DNA of 64,000 nucleotides from CAWUEZ02 sp963921355 (GTDB lineage Bacteria; Pseudomonadota; Alphaproteobacteria; Thalassobaculales; Thalassobaculaceae). The DNA lies in assembly GCA_963921355.3 (NCBI GenBank), contig OZ001190.1:4774001-4838000 (forward strand), in the 5' to 3' direction. Position numbers and translations under genes: made by a program. The notes beneath the pieces are model-generated. The model was not told where the DNA came from. It worked only from the letters and a program-made list of their open reading frames with translations, and made no database searches. Below, piece by piece: positions 7,576 through 15,888 of this stretch (within the stretch, counting starts at the first letter, position 1; every line of letters starts with the position of its first letter).

Positions 7576-8118
7576 ATGCAGGTCGGTTGGCAGTTTCATC
7601 GATGTCCGCTGGAGACCGAACCGGCACGGTTCGGGCCATTCGCCGGGCTGGTGGAGGCATGGGGTGAACGCCGGGATCCGGCCCTCGGGCTGCCATCGCG
7701 CGACAGCCTGGATATGGAACATGTCGGCGAGTGGATCGGCCGGATCTTCATCGCCCGGATCGAACGCGACCCGTTCGACCTTCGGTTCACACTCTGGGGC
7801 ACGGAGTTGGTGGAATGGTGGCGTGTCGATTACACCGGCCGCACCCTCGGTGAGTTGTCGACGGCCCCGGCCCTCTGGGAGGTTGAGCGCCGGTACTTCG
7901 AATCGATGGACCAAGAGCCCTTCATCGGCGTGTCATGCGGCGTCCTGACCCAGCACAGCCGATCCCACATCAAGGTGATCGGACTGGACCTGCCCTTGTC
8001 CGAGGGTGATGGCCTGTCCCATGTGCTGTGCGCGCATCTGCAGATCGGCCTCCGGGAATCGATTGCGGACCGGCTGCCCGATTGCCCCGTCAGCCCGGTC
8101 GGGGAGGCCAGCGAGTAG
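7576..8118 (+). CDS. second PAS_5-family (PF07310-like) protein
   Basis: A 180-residue soluble protein with the same plan as the PAS_5 protein at 5943: LVEAWGERRDPALGLPSRDS, then the strand carrying GEWIGRIFIARIE, FDLRFTLWGTELVEWW, and DYTGRTLGEL, which is the G-T-x-L...D-x-T-G-R pattern typical of the family. The C-terminal part (VLTQHSRSHIKVIGLDLPLS) completes the PAS sheet. Sequence identity with the first copy is limited to these motifs, so the duplication is old. The start ATG 7576 is preceded by AAAGGA. Ligand unknown. It closes the receptor-BLUF-PAS-BLUF-PAS series; the next gene is an unrelated oxygenase. Confidence 0.7.
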   Translation: MQVGWQFHRCPLETEPARFGPFAGLVEAWGERRDPALGLPSRDSLDMEHVGEWIGRIFIARIERDPFDLRFTLWGTELVEWWRVDYTGRTLGELSTAPALWEVERRYFESMDQEPFIGVSCGVLTQHSRSHIKVIGLDLPLSEGDGLSHVLCAHLQIGLRESIADRLPDCPVSPVGEASE

Positions 8119-8272
8119 CCGGCCTGGCCTGAAACACCCCTGTCAGGGATCCGCAGGCCCTCCGTCGATGGCTCGCAGGTACCGCGCCTGCCGAGAATTC
8201 GACCCCCGTGTCGCGCCTGGAGGAGACAATTCCGCACCCGGTGCCATGCTCTGCCAAAATGGGAGGAAAGCC

Positions 8273-9073
8273 ATGGCGGAACTGGGACTGCAGGATCTGA
8301 AGGAAGCCTACGACCGTGATGGTTTCCTGTCGGGTGTGGAGGTGGTCGACCGCAACGCCGCGGCGCAGCATCGCCGGACGATGGAAGACGCCGAGGCCCG
8401 GATCGGGCCGCTGCATTACCGCACCAAGATCCACACGATCCTGCGTTCTCCCTTCGAGCTTGCGACCCAGCCCCACGTCCTCGATCTGGTCGAACGCCTG
8501 ATCGGTCCGGACATTCTGCTCTACAACGTGACCTACATCGTGAAAGAGCCCGGCTCCCAAGCCCATGTGAGCTGGCATCAGGACCTGACCTACTGGGGTC
8601 TGAGCCACGACGATCAGGTCACGATGTGGCTGGCCCTCTCACCGGCAACGGTGGAGAGCGGCTGCATGCGCATGGTTCCCGGCAGTCACGTGAGCGGACG
8701 GATCGATCACGAGGTGACGGACGATGCCGCCAACGTGCTGCTGCAGGGGCAGACCGTTCCGGGGGTCGACGAGAACCGGGCGGTGACCTGCATGCTGGAA
8801 CCCGGCCAAGCCTCGTTCCACCACGGCTGGACCCTGCACGCCTCAATGCCCAACGTCAGCGCGGACCGACGCATCGGCCTCAACATCCAGTACTTGGCGC
8901 CGCATATCCGTCAGACCAAGGGCGACAGCGACTCCGCCATGCTGGTTCGCGGCCAGGACCGCTACAGCCACTTCGAGGTCGACACTCCCGCCGAGACGGA
9001 CCTGGACCCGGCAGCCGTCGCCCGCCAGGAAGCCCTGGACGCGCGCTATCGGGAGCTCGCGGGCCGCGCTTGA
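8273..9073 (+). CDS. phytanoyl-CoA dioxygenase (PhyH)-family Fe(II)/2-oxoglutarate oxygenase
   Basis: A 266-residue double-stranded beta-helix oxygenase. The iron ligands are visible: His-x-Asp in SWHQDLTYWG (about residues 102-104) and the distal His in HHGWTLHAS (about residue 189), followed by the 2-oxoglutarate-binding Arg in DRRIGLNIQY. The central stretch TMWLALSPATVESGCMRMVP is typical of PhyH proteins acting on small hydroxylatable substrates. I chose ATG 8273 because GGGAGG lies eight bases upstream; an in-frame ATG at 8246 is possible. The substrate cannot be told. It converges with the alcohol dehydrogenase gene at 9080, seven bases away. Confidence 0.9.
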   Translation: MAELGLQDLKEAYDRDGFLSGVEVVDRNAAAQHRRTMEDAEARIGPLHYRTKIHTILRSPFELATQPHVLDLVERLIGPDILLYNVTYIVKEPGSQAHVSWHQDLTYWGLSHDDQVTMWLALSPATVESGCMRMVPGSHVSGRIDHEVTDDAANVLLQGQTVPGVDENRAVTCMLEPGQASFHHGWTLHASMPNVSADRRIGLNIQYLAPHIRQTKGDSDSAMLVRGQDRYSHFEVDTPAETDLDPAAVARQEALDARYRELAGRA

Positions 9074-9079
9074 GGTTGT

Positions 9080-10138
9080 CTAATCCGCCGCCGGTGGGAT
9101 CAGCACGAAATTGCCCATGTGGGTCTTCTCGGAGAACACGGTCTGGGCCTCGGCGATCTGATCCAGCGGGAACGTCCGGGCCAGCAGCGGCTTGATCTCG
9201 CCGCGCTCGATATATCCGATCAGGTTGGGAAACACAGGTTCGTCCCAGCCGGTCGAGCCGAACAGCGTGATGTCCTTCAGGTACATGTCGCGCATATCCA
9301 GCGCGACCATCGGTCCGGCGATCGCGCCTGAGGACACGTAGCGGCCCCGCCGCCGCAGCACCTTGAGCATCGCCCCGAACCCCGCGCCGGCGACATTGTC
9401 GACCACAGCGTCCACGGCCTCGGCGCCGAGCACCGCCACCGGGTCGTCGCCGCGATCGAGCAGCTGTTCCGCCCCGAGTTCGGCGACCGCCGCGTGTTTG
9501 GCCCGGCCGGCGATGGCGACGACGCGGGCGCCGCGGCGATGGGCGAGTTGGACCGCCGCCGAGCCGACACCGCCGGACGCGCCCGCGATCAGGACCCGCT
9601 CGCCCGCAGTGAGTCCAATGCGGTCGATCATGGTCTCGGCGGTTCCGTAGGCGCAGGGGATCGTGGCGAGTTCGGCGTCACTCCAGCCGCAGTCGACGGG
9701 AAAGACCTCGGCGGCGGGAACCACGACATACAGGGCGAAGGCGCCGTCGAAGTCGGAGCCCATCCAGATCGTCTCCGGATCGCCAAACCCGCGCGGCCGC
9801 ATGCAGGAGCGGACCAGGGCGCGGGCACCCAACAGGGCCGGGTCCACACCGTCGCCGACGGCATCGACTTCGCCGCAGCAGTCGGTGCCCTGAATGAACG
9901 GGAACGGAGTTGCCGCACTCCAGCCGCCGTCGGGACGTTCACCGGCCTCGGCGGTGCTGTCCGTGCCATCGGTCACGCTGGAGGAATACCAGCCGAGGCG
10001 GGTGTTGATTTCGGTGTTGTTGACGCCGGCCGCCAGCACCCGCAGCCGGGCCTCGCCGGGCGCCGGATCCGGGCGCGGCACCTGGCGCCAGACCAGACGT
10101 TCGGTTCCGCCGGTCCCGGTGGTGACCACCGCCCACAT
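9080..10138 (-). CDS. MDR-family zinc-type alcohol dehydrogenase/quinone oxidoreductase
   Basis: A 352-residue medium-chain dehydrogenase. N-terminal GroES-like domain (MWAVVTTGTGGTERLVWRQV; GVNNTEINTRLGWYS), then FIQGTDCCGEVDAVGDG and the Rossmann domain with the nucleotide loop AGASGGVGSAAVQLAHRRGA. The NNTEIN segment and absence of the full Cys-rich structural-zinc lobe place it nearer the quinone-oxidoreductase/zinc-binding reductase branch; several Cys residues (CC, SCMRPRG) may still bind a metal. Start ATG 10136-10138 was chosen because the family alignment begins there; the frame continues upstream for 46 codons without homology. Convergent to the PhyH gene. Substrate unknown. Confidence 0.88.
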   Translation of the reverse strand: MWAVVTTGTGGTERLVWRQVPRPDPAPGEARLRVLAAGVNNTEINTRLGWYSSSVTDGTDSTAEAGERPDGGWSAATPFPFIQGTDCCGEVDAVGDGVDPALLGARALVRSCMRPRGFGDPETIWMGSDFDGAFALYVVVPAAEVFPVDCGWSDAELATIPCAYGTAETMIDRIGLTAGERVLIAGASGGVGSAAVQLAHRRGARVVAIAGRAKHAAVAELGAEQLLDRGDDPVAVLGAEAVDAVVDNVAGAGFGAMLKVLRRRGRYVSSGAIAGPMVALDMRDMYLKDITLFGSTGWDEPVFPNLIGYIERGEIKPLLARTFPLDQIAEAQTVFSEKTHMGNFVLIPPAAD

Positions 10139-10312
10139 TCCCGGCCCGTCGCCGAGCTCAAATCTGTCTGAGATAGCCGCCTCCCGCCTCGATCTCGGCC
10201 GGGATCCTATCCGGGCTCTGCCTTGAGGTTCAAAGGGTTTCAACACCTGACAAACGGGCCTCAGCGTCCGTCTCAACGATCAACGCCGAAATCTAAAGAT
10301 TGGAGAGATACT

Positions 10313-10327
10313 TTAATTGAATTTTAA
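10313..10327. promoter_or_regulatory. exact TTAA-N7-TTAA (CtrA-type) core
   Basis: TTAATTGAATTTTAA matches the CtrA core exactly but lacks the trailing C immediately after the second TTAA (AAC follows) and lies in an A+T-rich patch, so a chance match is more likely than at 57323. It is about 175 bases upstream of the alcohol dehydrogenase start. Confidence 0.35.
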
Positions 10328-10449
10328 ACAACTCCCGACAAACTGTGTTTCGACGACCGGGCATCCCTCCGAGCAAGCCTGGTCGATCATTCCTGCGACG
10401 GGGGGCGCGCGGTTAAATGGCTGACCCTCCCTGCCCATGCCGCAGCCCC

Positions 10450-10493
10450 GTCTGCACCCCGGCCCAGGTCCCCGTCTAGGCCGGGGTGCAGAC
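10450..10493. repeat. perfect 15-bp inverted repeat (stem-loop)
   Basis: GTCTGCACCCCGGCC (10450-10464) and GGCCGGGGTGCAGAC (10479-10493) are perfect reverse complements around a 14-base loop. No gene ends next to it, so it is not an obvious terminator; G+C-rich stem-loops of this kind are commonly dispersed intergenic elements in alphaproteobacteria. Confidence 0.7.
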
Positions 10494-10702
10494 AGCAGGG
10501 ATCTCCTGAGCCTGAATGGGCGATGACTGGACCCGCCGACATTCCGATAGACTCTACCGCCGTTGAAGCGCGCAGCTGAGCGAACGGCGGACGACGCGCT
10601 TCTGCGATAGCGCCGTCGAGCCCTGTTGCCATGATCGCTCGACTAGGGCGCCGTATCGTAGTCTGCGCCTCAACCAATGATCGCCCACTCGCTCCATCAC
10701 AT

Positions 10703-10716
10703 ACGAATGTATTCGT
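10703..10716. promoter_or_regulatory. 14-bp inverted repeat in A+T-rich region
   Basis: ACGAAT-GT-ATTCGT is a perfect palindrome, followed 17 bases later by CATTCGAATCG, which repeats the ATTCG motif. This arrangement is what a dimeric repressor site would look like, but no cognate regulator can be named. The region could drive the small frame beginning at 10853. Confidence 0.35.
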
Positions 10717-10852
10717 TTGTGGTCGTTTTCATTCGAATCGCCCGATTATTCTACCGATTCATGGCGAATCAGCTTGCCGCTCTCTCAAAAGTCGCCCCAT
10801 AATTTTTGTGGAAATATCGACGCTCCGATAACGACGTGCCTGGATCGTTCGG

Positions 10853-11113
10853 ATGCTTACAGAAGGTTGCAAGGTCTGTCGCATGTTCTCCGCGCAAGCG
10901 TTCTGCCCAGTGCGCGCGGCCCTCTCGATTCTCGAGGTCAGCGCTGCCGCGACCGGGGCGCCCACCCGGTCGCTGGTCGACACGGCCCAGGACATCCTCA
11001 ACGATCGCGGAAATTTCCTGGACCACGCCTGCGCCTGTTTCCAGAACCCCGCCGTGCGCCGATCGATCGAAGACCAGGGCGTGCTGTTCCGACAGCGCCA
11101 TCCCGTACACTGA
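10853..11113 (+). CDS. small hypothetical protein (doubtful)
   Basis: An 86-codon frame from ATG 10853 to TGA 11113. No family recognised. Third codon positions are mostly G or C from about codon 11 onward, as in the real genes here, while the overlapping minus-strand frames lack this bias; that is the only support. The product contains CKVCRMFSAQAFCP and CACFQNP, five to six cysteines in 86 residues, which is unusual. A second ATG at codon 11 (10883) is an alternative start. It converges with the P-loop kinase gene 22 bases downstream. Confidence 0.35.
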   Translation: MLTEGCKVCRMFSAQAFCPVRAALSILEVSAAATGAPTRSLVDTAQDILNDRGNFLDHACACFQNPAVRRSIEDQGVLFRQRHPVH

Positions 11114-11135
11114 CCTGACCAGGCGCCGGCCAAGT

Positions 11136-11633
11136 TCAGGGCGTCAACCGGCGCCCATTGGTCAGTTCGATCTCGTCCGGCGCCTCGAACCTGGGTTCCA
11201 TGAAGTTGAACATCAGATCGGTGACTTCGAAGGCATAGAGATCCGGATCCTTCTCGGCATTCCGCTTGGTCACCCGCTGCTTGCGAATGTCCCGCGGAAC
11301 GTCGATGTAGTGAACTTCCGAGTGAACCGAGATCGCCGTCGCCCGCTCCGCGAAGTAATCCCGCTGCGACTTGGCCGTAAAGCCCAGGTCCAGGATCACG
11401 TTGCCGTCCAGGGACAGGATCTGCGCGCCGACGTCCCAGATCTGCTGGTAGCAGCGATGCACGCGTTCAAGCATCCAGGCGTAATCCAGGCTCTTCATGT
11501 CCTTGGCGAACAGCGTCTGCATCCAAGGATCGATCGAAAAGCGGACCGCCTGGATCTCTTTCGAAAGCGCAATCGAGTACGTGGTTTTTCCCGCACCCGT
11601 GGCGCCGCACACCATGATCAGTCTTTTGGACAC
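11136..11633 (-). CDS. P-loop kinase-like ATPase (AAA_33 type)
   Basis: A 165-residue single-domain nucleotide-binding protein. Walker A is GATGAGKTT near residue 10 (MSKRLIMVCGATGAGKTTYS), followed by a strand and FSIDPWMQTLF, then VILDLGFTAKSQRDYFAE, the Walker-B-like strand, and IDVPRDIRKQRVTKRN, the Arg-rich lid. This layout is that of the AAA_33/zeta-toxin-like small kinases that phosphorylate sugars, nucleosides or antibiotics. No antitoxin-like partner gene is adjacent, so a toxin role is not supported. Length is normal for the group. Substrate unknown. Confidence 0.8.
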   Translation of the reverse strand: MSKRLIMVCGATGAGKTTYSIALSKEIQAVRFSIDPWMQTLFAKDMKSLDYAWMLERVHRCYQQIWDVGAQILSLDGNVILDLGFTAKSQRDYFAERATAISVHSEVHYIDVPRDIRKQRVTKRNAEKDPDLYAFEVTDLMFNFMEPRFEAPDEIELTNGRRLTP

Positions 11634-11785
11634 AGCCGTTCACCTGTCGCTTGCCCGACCCGGGTCCATCCCGGATCCGTTGCAGCCACTCGGAAACCGG
11701 GTCGGAGAACGGGACGCCGATTGAGAAGCCGGCTGCTTCCTAGAGCAGATCCGTGTCAGATGGAATCGCCGTCGGCGATCGACCC

Positions 11786-13312
11786 CTACGGGTCGGCAGA
11801 CAGCGGCACAATGTCGTCGAAGGCGCCGGCCCCGATGCGCGCCGCCACGGCTTCGATGTCCGGCGCGACCGGGCGATCCTGCTCAAAGAACGAGGCGACG
11901 GCCCGAACCTCGTGCACCGCCTTGCCGAGCGGGGCCGAGGTCGCAAGCGGCCGGCGCAGGTCGATCCCCTGGGCGGCGGCCAGCAGTTCGATGGCCACAA
12001 TCCGGCGCAGATTGGCGGCGAGGCCCAGCAGGCGGCGGGCCCCATGGGTCGCCATCGAGACGTGATCCTCCTGGTTGGCCGACGTCGGAAGGCTGTCGAC
12101 GCTCGCCGGGGCCGCCAGAAGCTTGTTCTCAGCCGCCAGCGCCGCCGCGGTGACCTGGGCGATCATGAAGCCGGAATTGATGCCCGGTTCGGCCACCAGA
12201 AACGGCGGCAGCGTCGACAGGTTGGCGTCCATCAGCAGCGCGGTACGCCGCTCGCTCAGCGCGCCGATCTCGGCGGCGGCGATGGCAACCTGATCCGCCG
12301 CCAGAGCAATCGGTTCGGCGTGGAAGTTACCGCCGGACAGAATCTCTCCCTCGGCTGCGAAGACCAGCGGGTTGTCGGACACCGCGTTCGCCTCGTCGCT
12401 GAGACGTGCAGCGGCGAACCTCAAATGGTCGAGCACCGCGCCCATCACCTGGGGCTGACAGCGCAGGGAATACGGATCCTGAACCCGATCGCAGTCGAGA
12501 TGAGAGACCCGGATCGCCGATCCGTGCAGCAGGTCCCGGAAGGTCGCGGCCACCTCGCGTTGCCCGCGATGCCCCCGCAGGGCATGGATCCGGTCGTCGA
12601 ACGGCGTGTCGGCCCCCATGGCCGCATCAACGGACAGGGCGCCCGCAACCAGAGCGGCCCGGAACACCCGCTCAATCTGAAACAGGCCGGCCAGGGCTAA
12701 GGCGGTCGACACCTGGGTGCCGTTGAGGAGGGCAAGCCCCTGCTTCGGCCCGAGGGTGACCGCCGACACCTCTGCCGCCCGGAGCGCGGCCTCGCCCCGC
12801 AGCAGCTTGCCGTCGTGGCGCGCGGTCCCCTCGCCGATCAGCACCGCTGTCATATGGGCGAGCGGAGCCAGATCGCCCGAGGCCCCGACCGATCCCTGGC
12901 CGGGAACCACCGGGAGGACGCCGCGATTGGCCAACGCCAACAGCGCATCGACAATCTCGCCATCGACGCCGGAATGGCCGCGCGCCAGTCCGTTGGCCTT
13001 CAGCACAAGGATCAGGTGGACGATCGGTTCGTCCAGCGGTTCGCCGACCCCCGCCATGTGCGAGCGCACCAGGGCGCGCTGCAGTTCGGCCAGTTGATCG
13101 CCGGGGATCGTCGTGGTCGCCAACTTGCCGAAGCCGGTATTGACGCCATAGACCACAGCGCCGGACGCGATCACCCGGCCGACCGTCGCGGCACTGTCGG
13201 CGATGGCTTCCCGGCAGCCGGGGTCGAGGGCGACCGTCGGGCGCTGCCAATACAGCCGCCGCAGATCCTCGAAGCCGAGTCCACCGGGAACCAGAGTGAG
13301 CGCGGGCGTCAT
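11786..13312 (-). CDS. hutH: histidine ammonia-lyase
   Basis: First enzyme of histidine degradation: L-histidine to trans-urocanate and ammonia, cytoplasmic. The 508-residue length is normal. The self-processing Ala-Ser-Gly that forms the MIO electrophile is in GSVGASGDLAPLAHM, and the N-terminal YGVNTGFGKLA and the later VSDNPLVF and ISYCPAAQ-region equivalents (SANQEDHVSMATHGARR) are in place. The start codon overlaps the hutU stop (ATGA at 13309-13312), so the two are translationally coupled and read hutU then hutH on the minus strand. Confidence 0.97.
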   Translation of the reverse strand: MTPALTLVPGGLGFEDLRRLYWQRPTVALDPGCREAIADSAATVGRVIASGAVVYGVNTGFGKLATTTIPGDQLAELQRALVRSHMAGVGEPLDEPIVHLILVLKANGLARGHSGVDGEIVDALLALANRGVLPVVPGQGSVGASGDLAPLAHMTAVLIGEGTARHDGKLLRGEAALRAAEVSAVTLGPKQGLALLNGTQVSTALALAGLFQIERVFRAALVAGALSVDAAMGADTPFDDRIHALRGHRGQREVAATFRDLLHGSAIRVSHLDCDRVQDPYSLRCQPQVMGAVLDHLRFAAARLSDEANAVSDNPLVFAAEGEILSGGNFHAEPIALAADQVAIAAAEIGALSERRTALLMDANLSTLPPFLVAEPGINSGFMIAQVTAAALAAENKLLAAPASVDSLPTSANQEDHVSMATHGARRLLGLAANLRRIVAIELLAAAQGIDLRRPLATSAPLGKAVHEVRAVASFFEQDRPVAPDIEAVAARIGAGAFDDIVPLSADP

Positions 13313-14994
13313 GACCCGTCCCGCAGGAAGGGCAGGTCCAGGTCATGCTCGCGCGCGCAATCGATGGCGATTTCGTAGCCGGCATCGGCATGCCGCATGA
13401 CGCCGGTCGCCGGATCGTTCCACAACACCCGCTCGACCCGCTGTGCCGCGGCATCGGTACCATCGCAGCAGATCACCATGCCGGCATGCTGGGAATAGCC
13501 GATCCCGACGCCGCCGCCATGATGGATCGACACCCAGGTCGCCCCGGACGCGCAGTTCAGCAAGGCGTTCAGAAGCGGCCAGTCGGCCACCGCGTCGGAG
13601 CCGTCACGCATCGCCTCGGTCTCGCGGTTGGGTGAGGCGACCGATCCGGAATCCAGATGGTCGCGGCCGATCACGATGGGCCCGATCTCACCGCGCGCCA
13701 CCATTTCGTTGAAGGCCAGCCCCAAGCGATGGCGATCGCCGAGTCCGACCCAGCAGATCCGGCTCGGCAGACCCTGGAAGTGGATGCGCTCGCGCGCCAT
13801 GTCGAGCCAGTTGTGGAGATGCGGATCGTCCGGCATCAACTCCTTCACCTTGGCGTCTGTGCGATAGATGTCCTCCGGGTTCCCGGAGAGGGCGACCCAG
13901 CGAAACGGACCAACGCCACGGCAGAACAGAGGGCGGATATAGGCCGGCACGAAGCCGGGAAAGTCGAACGCGTGTTCGACCCCGGTGTCATAAGCCATCT
14001 GCCGCAGGTTGTTGCCGTAATCCAGGGTCGGCACGCCGTCGTTCCAGAACGCCAGCATGGCGCGGACATGGTCCGCCATCGACGTCATCGCGGCCTTCAC
14101 GACGCTGTCGGGATCGCTCTTGCGGGCCCGCGCCGCCTGGTCGAGGGTCCATCCCGCCGGCAGGTAGCCGTTCAGCGGATCGTGAGCGCTGGTCTGGTCG
14201 GTGACGACGTCGGGACGCACGCCCCGGCGCACCAGTTCGGGATAGACCTCGGCCGCATTGCCGAGCAGGCCGACCGACAGCGCTTCACCACGGTCGCAGG
14301 CGTCGCGAACCATCGCCAACGCGGCGTCCAGATCGTCGGTCGATCGGTCGAGGTACCCGGTTTCCAGGCGCCGCTCGATCCGGCTCGGCTGGCATTCCAC
14401 CGCCAGCAGACTGGCACCGGCCATGGTCGCCGCCAGGGGCTGCGCGCCGCCCATCCCACCGAGCCCGGCGGTCAGGATCCAGCGGCCCTTGAGATGGCCG
14501 TCATAGTGCCGGCGCCCGACCTCCACGAAGGTTTCGTACGTCCCCTGGATGATCCCCTGGCTGCCGATGTAGATCCAGGATCCGGCCGTCATCTGGCCGT
14601 ACATCATCAGGCCCTGGCGATCGAGGGCGTGAAAGTGCTCCCAGTCCGCCCATTTGCCGACGAGGTTCGAGTTGGCGATCAGCACCCGCGGAGCATCGGC
14701 ATGGGTCCGGAACACCCCGACCGGTTTGCCGGACTGCACCAGCAGGGTCTCGTCGTCCTCAAGGTCCTTCAGCGTGGCGACAATGGAATCGTAGCTCGCC
14801 CAGTCACGGGCGGCGCGGCCGATGCCGCCGTAGACCACAAGGCCCTCGGGGTGCTCCGCGACCTCGGGATCGAGGTTGTTCATGAGCATCCGCAGCGCGG
14901 CCTCGCTCTGCCAACTCTTGGCGGACAACGCCAATCCGTGATCGGCGCTTATCTGCCGCACGTTGTCCAGCCTCGGGTTGCCGGTCCCGGTCAT
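13309..14994 (-). CDS. hutU: urocanate hydratase
   Basis: Second step of histidine degradation: urocanate plus water to imidazolonepropionate, using tightly bound NAD+ as electrophile. 561 residues, the usual length. The NAD-binding segment TAGLGGMGGAQPLAATMAGA and the family stretches YGGIGRAARDWASYD, QTSAHDPLNGYLPAGWT and ALSGNPEDIYRTD are intact. Start ATG 14994 has GGGAGAAAG upstream. It is the first gene of a hutU-hutH operon and diverges from an ABC ATPase gene with 71 bases between the starts. No hutC repressor is present in the window. Confidence 0.97.
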   Translation of the reverse strand: MTGTGNPRLDNVRQISADHGLALSAKSWQSEAALRMLMNNLDPEVAEHPEGLVVYGGIGRAARDWASYDSIVATLKDLEDDETLLVQSGKPVGVFRTHADAPRVLIANSNLVGKWADWEHFHALDRQGLMMYGQMTAGSWIYIGSQGIIQGTYETFVEVGRRHYDGHLKGRWILTAGLGGMGGAQPLAATMAGASLLAVECQPSRIERRLETGYLDRSTDDLDAALAMVRDACDRGEALSVGLLGNAAEVYPELVRRGVRPDVVTDQTSAHDPLNGYLPAGWTLDQAARARKSDPDSVVKAAMTSMADHVRAMLAFWNDGVPTLDYGNNLRQMAYDTGVEHAFDFPGFVPAYIRPLFCRGVGPFRWVALSGNPEDIYRTDAKVKELMPDDPHLHNWLDMARERIHFQGLPSRICWVGLGDRHRLGLAFNEMVARGEIGPIVIGRDHLDSGSVASPNRETEAMRDGSDAVADWPLLNALLNCASGATWVSIHHGGGVGIGYSQHAGMVICCDGTDAAAQRVERVLWNDPATGVMRHADAGYEIAIDCAREHDLDLPFLRDGS

Positions 14995-15065
14995 GGCTTT
15001 CTCCCGCCTCGTTTTGACGCTGGGCAGAGGATGGCATAAGCCGGGTCGGCGAACGAGGAAACAAC

Positions 15066-15842
15066 ATGGCCACCACGGACATTGGCGTCGACATCCGCGA
15101 CATCACGCAGCGCTTCGGCCCGGTCGAGGCGCTGGGCCCGATCAGCCTGTCGGTACGACGGCGGGCATTTGTGGCACTTGTCGGACCGTCGGGCTGCGGC
15201 AAGTCCAGCCTGCTGCGGCTGATCGCCGGCCTCGACCGCCCGACGGCCGGATCCATACAGGTCGACGGCATGCCCGTTGACGGGCCGGACCCGACGCGGG
15301 GCATGGTCTTTCAGCAGCCGGCCCTGTTCCCCTGGCTGACGGTTGAAGCCAACGTTCGCTTCGGCCTCGAGGAACGCGGCCTGGCGGCTGGCGCCTGTCG
15401 CGACTCCGCAGCCGACTGGCTGCGTGCCGTCGATATCGCCGACTTCGCCGACGCCCACCCGGCAACCCTGTCCGGCGGCATGGCCCAGCGCGCGGCCCTG
15501 GCCCGGGCCCTCGCGCCGGAGCCGTCGCTGCTGCTGCTCGACGAGCCGTTCGGCGCCCTCGACAGTTTGACCCGCCGGGACATGCAGTCTCTGCTCGAGC
15601 GGGTCCGTCAGCGCGCCGACGCCACGGTCATGCTGGTCACCCACGATGTCGAGGAAGCGATCTATCTGGCCGACCGGGTGATCGTGCTGTCGCCACGACC
15701 GGGCCGGGTGATTGCCGACCTGGACGTGGCCTTGCCCCACCCGCGCACCGAGGCCGTCCGGCTCAGCACACCGTTCGTTGATCTGCGGGCTCGGATCGAC
15801 CGAGCGCTCAGTGACGGCCGGACGGTGGCGGAACAGACCTGA
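15066..15842 (+). CDS. ABC transporter ATP-binding protein (nitrate/sulfonate/taurine type), orphan
   Basis: A 258-residue ATPase with all motifs: Walker A GPSGCGKSS, Q-loop FQQPALFPWLTVEANV, signature LSGGMAQRAALARAL, Walker B LLLLDEPFGALD and switch His in LVTHDVEEA. LPWLTV-type Q-loop and DEPFGALDSLTR are typical of the SsuB/TauB/NrtD branch that powers import through a TauC-like permease. GAGGAAAC precedes the start. There is no permease or binding-protein gene in the neighbourhood: hut genes lie on both sides. It may serve a permease elsewhere, or supply energy for uptake of histidine or urocanate (inference from position). Confidence 0.88.
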   Translation: MATTDIGVDIRDITQRFGPVEALGPISLSVRRRAFVALVGPSGCGKSSLLRLIAGLDRPTAGSIQVDGMPVDGPDPTRGMVFQQPALFPWLTVEANVRFGLEERGLAAGACRDSAADWLRAVDIADFADAHPATLSGGMAQRAALARALAPEPSLLLLDEPFGALDSLTRRDMQSLLERVRQRADATVMLVTHDVEEAIYLADRVIVLSPRPGRVIADLDVALPHPRTEAVRLSTPFVDLRARIDRALSDGRTVAEQT

Positions 15843-15888
15843 CCCGGTGATCGCAGGACCAGCCCTCAAAACGAGCCTGAGTTTCCGC

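Larger units (their letters stand above)
10139..10852. other. gene-poor stretch with several inverted repeats
   Basis: About 0.7 kb with no open frame that looks coding on either strand (short frames lack the strong G/C third-position bias of real genes here). It holds an exact TTAA-N7-TTAA site (10313-10327), a 15-bp-arm stem-loop (10450-10493), and a low-G+C stretch around 10690-10830 containing ACGAAT-GT-ATTCGT (10703-10716). It lies upstream of the alcohol dehydrogenase on one side and a doubtful small gene on the other. It could hold an unrecognised small RNA or promoters. Confidence 0.5.

Noticed and set aside
11136..11633. Zeta-type toxin of a toxin-antitoxin pair
   Set aside because: The P-loop kinase fold is similar, but there is no small antitoxin gene adjacent on the same strand.
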